Made by a program: the position numbers and the translations under genes. A stretch of DNA of 64,000 nt, from NCBI GenBank assembly GCA_034509735.1, contig JACGWO010000007.1:22658046-22722045 (forward strand). The letters run 5' to 3'. This document shows, in pieces, positions 56,557-64,000 of this stretch (position 1 is the stretch's first letter; each line of letters opens with the position of its first letter). Under the pieces are notes generated by a model. That model did no database searches, was not told where the DNA came from, and was given only the letters and a program-made list of their open reading frames with translations. The DNA comes from Sesamum alatum (taxonomy: Eukaryota > Streptophyta > Magnoliopsida > Lamiales > Pedaliaceae).

Positions 56557-56742
56557 TGTAAGCGAAGCGGATCGACCTAGGAGAGGGCACGTGCAGAAGC
56601 ACGGTGGCGTTTAAAACGTAACAAAAATGTAAACATACATAATAACAATGGAGTTTAATTCCAATCAAGGCTTTTGGAGGCGAAGAGAGGGAGGAGATGC
56701 CAGAGAGAGGGGCGACGGTTTTGAGTGTGTGAGATGAGAGAG

Positions 56743-56808
<66 letters not shown>

Positions 56809-58203
56809 TGAGTTTATATAGAGTAGGATTCCTACTACTACTAAACTTCTACAAAAAAGACACACTCTAAAGACTTTTAGGATTTGACCTAGTCAAATCC
56901 TAGTCAACATAGGCTTTGATTAAGTCAAACTTAATCCTAACCCTACATCTTATCTAGCCCTAAGATTAAATCTCATCCATCCATCATTTGATAGACTTTA
57001 TGGAATGGACCATTAAATCTAATTTTAATGGTCTAATAAATCCTAATGGGCTTCTAGTAAAATCTAATAAATACTTAAGCCCAAAATTACTATTTCCATC
57101 TCTTTAATCTAATTAAAACAGGGAAATAACCCATCCTCTAGTTTCATAAATCTAATTTATGAGTCAAACCTAATTAATCTAATTAATTCTCAAAGGCTTG
57201 ATACTCCAAAAAAAGAACCAAATTAGTCTAATCAAATCGTCCAATATCCCGGAGTTAATTCCAAATTAATTCCTCCACTTCCAGTGAATTGTGTGTGACT
57301 CTTTAGGTTCACCTTCAGCTAGACTTGGCTTAATCTCCACTCATTTCCATGACCGGAATTTGTCTGTCGCCATGGGTGGTCGTCTAGCAACGGTCATGAC
57401 ACTAGAGACTAGGTAAAATCATGGATTGAACATTTAGGCTCCCGAATGCACACGAGTATGGTCCTTCTGTCTACCGTCTCACAACTATAGTCTAGGGTAT
57501 GAATTTTGAATGTCGGACCCCATCCTTGACTTAAGCCTTCACTCATTCACCCATTGAACGTTATTGGGATCCTATCCCACTGTTCAGTCACTGTGGCCAT
57601 ATTTTATAGGCAACGAGTTTTAGAGTGTAAGTGAGACACTACTATCAATCGTTAATAGGAGACGGATTCTTTCTTGGAACTCACTGTCCACACTACACAT
57701 CCTGACTGCACTAGATAGAGCTTATAGCAACCAAGTCTTTCGACCCGGTAGCCTTTCGCCAAACCTAAATACAGGCATGGTGTGTATATGACTGACGTAG
57801 TCCCTCAAGTCTGAGGACTAATCTCGTACTATCGGGGAATACGAATCATACGACCAACCTACTCAAGGTTTCCCATATGACGATTCTCGCGAGTCACCTC
57901 AGCCAGCCGACACCGAGCCAACTAACCTACTAATATTTCATGGACGACCCTCATCACTTTGTCGATGAAACATGACTGCAATCCTTAGTGCAAGTCTCGA
58001 TTGGACCATCGATACCCAATCTCGAGGTCTGTGGGCTTTGCTTGTGCATTGAACAGTAATACAAAATAAGTGAACACAATCAAAGTATAAATATCATAAA
58101 CTGAACATCACTTTTATTCAGAATAATTTATTTTATACCACAATTATCAAAAACATGTTACATAAACCTAACTAGATTAGCTACACGGTCACCTATTGTA
58201 ACA
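56557..58203 (-). repeat. 5' LTR of copia B
   Basis: 1647 bp, the partner of 49520-51341, with a minus-strand TATA box at 56813-56821. On that strand the TATA is followed closely by a long (CA)n(AAC)n microsatellite (56742-56806), much longer than in the other LTR. It differs from its partner by several large indels. Confidence 0.9.
56742..56806 (+). repeat. (GTT)n(GT)n compound microsatellite
   Basis: About ten GTT units are followed by about 18 GT units. The corresponding site in the other LTR (near 50050-50066) has only a few repeats, so the expansion occurred after insertion. Confidence 0.95.
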
Positions 58204-59440
58204 GTTTTCACATCCATTTGATGAATTATTAAGCCATGAATAGCTGATAAAGCAACTAAAGTTCTTATTGTTGCAATCTTTGTTACCAGAGAATATGTAT
58301 TAAAGTAGTCTATACCTTTCTTTTGAGTATATCCTACTACTACTAAGCTCGCTTTAAATTTGTCTATAGACCCATCTGATCTAATTTTCTTCTTAAAGAC
58401 CCATTTGCATTTATTAGGTTTACTTCCTATAAGAAACTCTACTAAGTCCCAAGTGTGATTCTCTTTTATAGAGTCTGGTTCGTTCAATAGCTTCTTTCAA
58501 AAAACTAGAATGTATGAAGTTATGGCATCTACATAAAATTTGGGATCCTCATCAACTAGATATACTGAGACAAAATGTTCATGTATGTTATCAAGGTCTT
58601 CAACTAAAAATACAATTAAAAAATCTAGTCCAAAACTAGTGTCTGTTTTTGTCTCTTACTCCTTCTAAGTTCAGTTACATTGAAAGAAGAAGGAGGTTTT
58701 ACAGGATTAATCATACTGTTTGAAGAAAGTTTATGAGATCTATCTGTATTATTCGAGGGGAACTCTAACTCAAAAAATTCAACATCCCTACATTCACAAA
58801 TTAAACTATCCTTTAAACACATAAAGCTAGTGGCGACACTATTCGGTGCATAACCAATAGACATACAGTCGAAAGTTGTAGGTCTAATGTTAGATCTTTT
58901 AAATTCCAAATATGCAAGCTTAGCTAAACACCCCCCACTCTGAGGTAATTCAGGTTATATGAAAAACCTTTCTACATTTCATAAGGCGTTTTGCCCAAAA
59001 AAAAAATTTCATTCCACATTTCATAAGGTATTTTATCCAATTTCTTATGTGAGACTCTATTTAAAATATAGCATGCAAATAAAACTGCTCCCCCCCTCCC
59101 CCTACATGTTTTCAGGCATACCAGAACTTAATAACATAGTGTTCATCATTTATTTTAATGTTCTATTTTTCTGTTGAGCTATGCCATTTTGTTGAGGTGT
59201 ATAGGGGCACTAGTTTAATGGATAATGTCATTTATTTCATAAAATTATTTAAAGAAATTAGTCTCATATTCACCACCTCAATCATACCTGAGTTTTTTTT
59301 TTTCCTTGTCTAATTAATTTTCTACTTCAGATTTGAGTTTTAAAAATATTTCAGCAGCTTCGTCTTTTGTTCTTAGAAGATAAATCTTGGTTTATCTTGA
59401 ATAATCATCCACAAAAGAAATATTAAGTGAAAATATTAAG
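58204..59440 (-). pseudogene. Copia A integrase and reverse transcriptase (N-terminal)
   Basis: The frame 58487-58158 carries NHTWDLVEFLIGSKPNKCKWVF-type sequence, then YTQKKGIDYF and IIHQMDVKT, the palm with the first catalytic Asp just before the insertion point. The frame 58909-58625 matches the integrase C-terminal region (DCMSIGYAPNSVA, FFELEFP, RRSKRQ). Further integrase pieces (FVDDYSRYTKIYLL, LKSEVEN) are traceable to about 59430. Beyond that homology ends abruptly: 5' truncation. Confidence 0.82.
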
Positions 59441-60070
59441 CAAAAATAGCATCTGTTTAATATATGGGGACAAAACAGTTTTTAATCAATTAAACGTATT
59501 TTAGAAGTGCTTTTCCCCCAACACAACCAATTTAGCTTTTATCTGGTTTTCATTTTTTTCCAAACACTATCCACTTTTGATTAGGCTACAACATCCAAAA
59601 TTTTCTACGAAAATTATTTTTTTAAAAGTAGAAGTTATCACAAACACTTCTTACAAACGGATCCATGACTTGGTCAAGTCATATTCAAAATTTAAAAACT
59701 AAAGAGAACAAAATATGAGTTTTATAATGTAGTCATTCCCCACACTTTTATACATACGATCCATATCTATGTTTGATTAATAAAAATAAGTCGCCTTCAA
59801 TTTGGCAAATCCATAAAATGAGGGAAAAAGAACAAAAACGAGATGTTAAACTAAATAGCTTAACTGTATACTTTAACGTTCCAAGATTAAGGTCAAAATC
59901 CAGTATTTTCTTTTGTTAATTTAGGTAATTCATATGCTTATTATTTATGCGTGCAAGAAGTCTGTTTATATTTATTTACTCAGAATATAAATCTTAAATA
60001 GACAACAACTTAAATATATTTATAGCTAGTGTTCTAGGATTAGTGTTCATTTGAAAAACTAAGGTTGCAT
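59441..60070. other. AT-rich spacer, no gene seen
   Basis: No domain, inverted repeat or LTR was recognised. Confidence 0.45.
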
Positions 60071-60071
60071 T

Positions 60072-60383
60072 CATTAAAAGAAATATGGCTTTTCACTATT
60101 GTTAATTATCATGGTTAAAGGGAAAAATTCGTAGTCGATACTAATTCATAGCTACGTAACAGCTATTAGTCGTTTCTGCAACTGAGGCCAAAAGATTTGG
60201 TACAACTACTAACTATGGCAAATATCTTGATATAGGTAAAATCATGGTGAATGTTGATTAACCATAGTTAAAATTTAAATTTTTTGTGTCGATTTTGTCT
60301 TATTGTGGTAGATTGTATTGATTTATTACAAATTTTAAGCCATAGTGATTTACAGCATAGAGAACAATAATTTTTTCTTTAGT
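60072..60383. mobile_element. CACTA-like MITE, third copy of the 5-kb family
   Basis: It shares ordered blocks with the copies at 5023-5651: AATTATCATGGTTAA, CGTAACAGCTATTAGTCG, ACTATGGCAAATA, GATTTTGTCTTATTGTGGTA and a final TTTTTTCTTTAGTG. Its termini (CATTAAAAGAAA and TTTCTTTAGTG) are degenerate. Sequence similar to its interior also appears beyond the nested element (AAGCCATGAATAATCTTTA at 61432), so the original may have been longer. Confidence 0.5.
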
Positions 60384-60465
60384 GATTCGTATATAAATTT
60401 TTATAATGAAATGGTAGAAAACTTTAGATTTTATATATATGCATATATAATTGTCAGAATTAAAG

Positions 60466-61424
60466 GGGTAATTTTCATTTTCATCCCTATGTTTTTCCTA
60501 CACATTTTTTTATTTTTAAATGTTATCCCTTTGATGACTTTCCGGCCACATTTTTCGGTCAAAAGGCATCCCAAAAGTGTATTTTACTAAAATGTCCTTC
60601 ACATAATTAGTATACAAACAACAAATTAAATTGGTCCCTCACTTCTTAAATACAATTTCAAAATGATCCCTCCCTTTGTAAAACAATTTCAAAATTGTCC
60701 TTTTTAGCGTTACATATTGAACGTTGGAGGAAAGTGATACCCGAAAGAAAATTTTCTATATAAACCCCATTTCGGCATTTGAATTAACAACATGCCAGCA
60801 AAAATTCTCACCAAATAGCCAAATATTTCATCCAAATTCCATTGTTTATTCACCAAAACCTCACCAATTACAATATACAAATTAACCATGTATTCCTCAA
60901 ATTCAAGCATTAACAACAGTATCAATGAAGCATTAATCAAGTTCAAAAATAGGATATGTTTTCTTCATATTCCTCACCTCTAAGAAAATCCCAAAAATCA
61001 ATTTTTACACTGATTAAATGGTGGAATCTGCACCACAAGTAATGAAATCAGACAATATAAGTAAGTTCTTCAAGAATTTCTTAAGATTTTGACCAAAATC
61101 AGTAGGCCACTTGGGGGGAGGGGGAGAATTTTGGGGGTGAACTTTGTTAGGGATTTACTTTTTTACTGCATTGTGCCTTTCACCCACATTGATATTCTTT
61201 TTGTCCATCTATGACTGATATTACATGTTAAAAATCAAAGGTCTTGATTTTTTCTTTGATAAATTGATAATAATTAACGAGGGGTGAAAGTACTTAAATG
61301 TCCTAAATTTGTAGGGAAATGTGGCCGGAAAGCCATCGGAGGGATGAAATTGCAAAAAATTGAAAATGTGTAGAATAACTTTGCAATTGATTTAAAAATA
61401 CAGGGACAAAATTAAAAATTACCC
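60466..61424. mobile_element. TIR element, 959 bp
   Basis: The ends GGGTAATTTTCATTTT and AAATTAAAAATTACCC are inverted, with further paired segments inward (TTTCCGGCCACATTT at 60539 against AAATGTGGCCGGAAAG at 61319). Flanks GAATTAAAG (60457-60465) and AAATTAAAG (61425-61433) match at 8 of 9, a Mutator-size duplication. The core has a 78-codon minus-strand frame (60946-60710) that I do not recognise; captured host sequence is possible. Confidence 0.75.
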
Positions 61425-61433
61425 AAATTAAAG

Positions 61434-63100
61434 CCATGAATAATCTTTAATAATGAATATTCATCATAAATTCCAAGAGAACAAAGAAGATATCTTTCAT
61501 AATTGCAATTATTGAAGCGTATAAAATTTAATAATTCTCAAGAATCTTACGATTAAAATTTATTTGGCTATGTATACAAAAATTATGTTATTTTTTAAAA
61601 AAAATAAATAAAATCATAAACATATATACATATATATATATATATTAAATAAAATAAAAGAATACAATAAAATTTAAAATAAAAGTTCAATCAAACCAAA
61701 ATGGGGCCTCTTAATTTTGATTTTGATTTTGATTTGTTTGCTCTGTTTTTTTTTTTTCCTTTAATTTTTTGTTTCTCCGGCTAGTTGTCATAATTGTTGA
61801 AATGGACATTTGCCATAATATTTTTGCCACCACTAAAATTTGCAGGCTTTGTGTTGAAAACTTTTGAAAGGGACATTATTGCATTTGCGCTGAGATGTTG
61901 GGGTTTGCTTTTGAGTTTTGAATATTAGCATAAGATTGACAATTCCATCATCTTCCTTCACACCTCTAAAGTCCTTCAAAGTCAAACCCTAATTTTACTT
62001 AACTATGATTTTTAAATGCTTTGAGTCCCAAGTTTTTCAACATGACTTCACCATTTTGACAAGACAATTATATATAGTATATTTGGAGTTATATAGAAAG
62101 AGGTGTTTGGTAAATATTTTTGTTATGTTTGTTTTTAATTTATTGTTATTCATAAGAAAGTTAAAAAAAATGTTTTGAATGTTTGTTTATGTCGTATAGA
62201 ATACTTTCGTATAAATTTTAAATATATCTTTATTTTCTTTACATTAATATAAGATATGAAATCGAATAATATATTAAAAACTCTAAAGAACACATAGGCT
62301 TAATTCTATCTTTCTCTTTTTATTAATGTTAGGAATTTAATCTAGTCAGATTGTGAACGTGTATAGAAAATATGAAAAGAAGATGATCATAAGAGATAAG
62401 ATATATGTGGTTTTGAGAATTTTTCAACATTCATGGTTGTTCAAAGTCGATTTTCCACTACGATAATTCGGATGACTTGCAATGAAAATATTACACATCA
62501 ACTATTTATACTAAGGTGCCTGTAAAATATTGTATAATTATAATTTTACTTTTAAAGTTGGCTCCATTGTCGTTGGGCATAAATGCAATGTTGGGGTAGA
62601 CTACACTCTAATATAAAAAACAAAGAAAAATACCTTAAAAATAGAACTAAAGCAAAGTCTTGTTTGTTTCCATTTCTTTTTTTTTATAATTTCCTTAAAA
62701 GAGTATAATAAAATATCCATTACTTAATTGGTGTTATTATTATTTGCTCTTCACCTACATCAAATACTAGAACCACCCTCATCATGATTTCTCATAAAAA
62801 AAAATTCCCAGCAAAAATTCAAAAAGAAAAACAAAAGGAAATTATTTTTACTCAAAATAGTTTGGTAAGAAAATCAGCAAGAACTGCAAAATGGGACCCT
62901 TTCCAGCTGAAAATCTTCCACAAAGATATTCTATGCAATAAAGACAGATATAGACTCCATAAATGCATTTGCATAAATGAGGAAAATCTTTGTTCCCTTT
63001 GAGAATTAAAACTTTTCTTTTTTTTTTTTTATCAGTTTTTTGGTCTTTTCTTCCCCTCTTCACCCCCCTACTCCCACCCACCCCACCCCACCTCAATATA
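61434..63100. other. AT-rich intergenic region upstream of the bHLH gene
   Basis: It includes (TA)n near 61620-61645, homopolymers and an A/C-rich stretch. No ORF with a recognisable domain was seen. The 3' portion is presumably distal promoter. Confidence 0.5.
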
Positions 63101-63125
63101 TACATGTATCTATATATTAAATCCA
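63060..63125 (+). promoter_or_regulatory. Probable core promoter of the bHLH gene
   Basis: A C-rich CACCCCCCTACTCCCACC region is followed by TATATACATG and CTATATATTAAATCC (about 63108-63122). A TATA box here would place transcription initiation near 63140-63160 at the start of a pyrimidine-rich leader. It is inferred from motif and position only. Confidence 0.4.
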
Positions 63126-63342
63126 CTTTAACCCTTCTGCTATCTTTCTTGTCTTCTCTCACCTGACGCCTTTATAGTTTTCCAATATCTGTTTTCTTGT
63201 TTTTGTGTTTTTATTGTGATGAGTTCTTTTTTAGGCTTTTGGACATTTGGATCAGACTTGAGACCTCAGATATAAGCATCAAACCGTCATCATCCCTTTA
63301 AGTTTTAGTACAGCAATTCCACCGCTGTTTCTATTTTCATGT

Positions 63343-63621
63343 TTGCTAGTTGAAACACTTTCTCTCAGAAGGATTCTGTGTGTGTGTTTTGCTGGTGTTT
63401 TCACCTTAAACTTGAACCAAGACAAAAACACTTCCACTTCCACCACTGTTTGCTTCTTTTCTTTTTCTCTTTCCTTGTGTGGGAAAGATTGCATCTTTCT
63501 TGTGTTTCTTGGTTGTGATCTCAGCTGCGTTGATGGCCCCGAACTGAGTTTTGGCAGAAACAAACAAAAAGAAATCGACAAAGCAAAAACAAGAAAAGGA
63601 AGAGTTTTGGGCTTGAGTTGA
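63343..63621 (+). other. Upstream ORF in the leader (92 codons)
   Basis: This ORF opens with MLVETLSLRR and ends 76 bp before the first main-frame ATG at 63698. It has no recognised domain. If transcription starts near 63150 and no intron removes it, it would reduce translation of the main frame. LHW-type bHLH genes are known to have conserved peptide uORFs; I do not recognise that peptide here. Confidence 0.35.
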
Positions 63622-63697
63622 CAGTTGGTTGATAGTGATTTTTGGTTTGCATCTGAGAAGGGCTGCTGCTGCATTCTTGGAATTTTTGTTCAGCAAA

Positions 63698-63807
63698 ATG
63701 TGTACAGAAAAGAGAGATTCAATGATAAAGGAGACTCTCAGGAGTCTTTGCTGCAGTAATGGATGGTGTTATGGAATTTTCTGGGGTTTCGATCAAAGAA
63801 ATTCCTT
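63698..63807 (+). CDS. bHLH-MYC_N (LHW-like) transcription factor, first exon
   Basis: The predicted peptide MCTEKRDSMIKETLRSLC, then NGWCYGIFWGFDQRNSL, matches the start of the bHLH-MYC_N domain of LONESOME HIGHWAY-like plant transcription factors (ALRSLC..N.WSYAVFW....NP.LLTWED). These nuclear proteins heterodimerise with other bHLH proteins to control vascular and root development. The exon ends at a GTGAGC donor (63808) exactly where the domain should continue with L-LT.ED; the next exon lies outside the window. ATG 63698 is chosen; ATG 63722 in the same frame would give the start usual for the family (M-x-ETLRSLC). An in-frame ATG at 63629 is possible but less likely. Confidence 0.7.
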
Positions 63808-63815
63808 GTGAGCTT

Positions 63816-63868
<53 letters not shown>

Positions 63869-64000
63869 GCATATGCATGTGTGTTTTAATGTATACCATA
63901 GCTTTTTGGTGTTGAGTTTTTGCATTAGGACATGTTTTCTATCTTTTCTTCATTTATGGATTGTGGGTTTGTTATTACATCTGAGTTTGTGTCTTTGCAT
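63808..64000 (+). other. First intron of the bHLH gene (5' part)
   Basis: It begins with GTGAGC and is pyrimidine-rich. It continues to the window edge without an obvious acceptor followed by the expected LLT.ED coding. Confidence 0.6.
63821..63862 (+). repeat. (TC)21 microsatellite
   Basis: 42 bp of uninterrupted TC start 13 bp after the predicted splice donor. Confidence 0.95.

Larger units (their letters stand above)
49520..58203 (-). mobile_element. Copia retrotransposon B, nested in copia A
   Basis: Direct LTRs (49520-51341 and 56557-58203) bound a minus-strand gag-pol with a Met-tRNA primer site and a polypurine tract. Flanks read ATTGGTTT|TGTAAGC on the left and TAACA|GTTTTCAC on the right. 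Merging them restores the coding sequence of copia A (QMDVKTNIFLN), with a 4-bp (GTTT) or 5-bp (GTTTT) duplication. The pol order is gag, protease, integrase, reverse transcriptase, RNase H. Many stops are present. Confidence 0.92.
47950..59440 (-). mobile_element. Copia retrotransposon A, 5'-truncated, split by copia B
   Basis: Minus-strand copia sequence occupies 48330-49519 (RNase H and the C-terminal part of reverse transcriptase) and 58204-59440 (N-terminal part of reverse transcriptase and integrase). The two halves join exactly when the inner element and one copy of its 4-5-bp duplication are removed. Gag, protease and the 5' LTR are missing beyond about 59440. A probable 3' LTR with a TATATAAG box lies at 47.95-48.29 kb. 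Confidence 0.85.

Noticed and set aside
63279..63696. Two minus-strand frames over the bHLH leader
   Set aside because: They are shadows of the pyrimidine-rich 5' leader, rich in Lys/Ser/Gln, with no domain.
1..64000. CRISPR arrays, operons, phage or bacterial defence systems
   Set aside because: The sequence is nuclear plant DNA. No regularly spaced short repeats or prokaryotic genes were seen.

Overview
This window looks like nuclear DNA of a flowering plant, probably a eudicot: AT-rich, no prokaryotic gene packing, dominated by plant-type Ty1/copia and Ty3/gypsy retrotransposons, L1-type LINEs, an hAT transposon, MITEs and a tRNA-derived SINE. I see only one host gene, the first exon of a bHLH-MYC_N (LHW-like) transcription factor at the right edge. 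Almost every long reading frame elsewhere is a decayed transposon fragment.

Layout: 1-3.8 kb is the 3' part of a Ty3/gypsy element of the Tat group (RNase H, broken integrase, an intron-containing antisense gene, probable LTR). 3.9-7 kb is a MITE cluster and a CCCCTA hexamer tract. 7.7-13.06 kb is a heavily decayed GC-richer LINE. 14.55-19.37 kb is a complete copia element on the minus strand (LTRs, PBS, polypurine tract, 5-bp duplication TGTCA). 19.48-25.32 kb is a dead hAT transposon with an 8-bp duplication and three MITEs nested inside. 25.50-31.94 kb is a second LTR-bounded copia element, minus strand (duplication ACGTG), lacking the zinc knuckle and protease. 32-37 kb is AT-rich spacer with a LINE fragment, two MITE-like units and a SINE.

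37.04-46.41 kb is a large solo LTR (duplication ATCTC) split by a full-length 6.65-kb LINE whose 16-bp duplication is intact. 47.9-59.44 kb is a third copia element (minus strand, 5'-truncated) whose reverse transcriptase gene is split by a fourth copia element (49.52-58.20 kb). The untranslated leader of the inner element holds a very GC-rich repetitive block at 55.8-56.3 kb. 59.4-63.1 kb is AT-rich with a MITE-in-MITE nest, followed by the promoter, long leader with uORFs, first exon and (TC)21-bearing first intron of the bHLH gene.

The nesting gives a relative chronology: solo LTR before LINE at 37-46 kb; copia-A before copia-B at 48-59 kb; hAT before its three MITEs; the CACTA-like MITE before the 0.96-kb TIR element near 60.4-61.4 kb. 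No element looks autonomous: each has frameshifts, stops, deletions or substituted catalytic residues. I found no CRISPR array, operon or other gene system; the observations worth following are structural.
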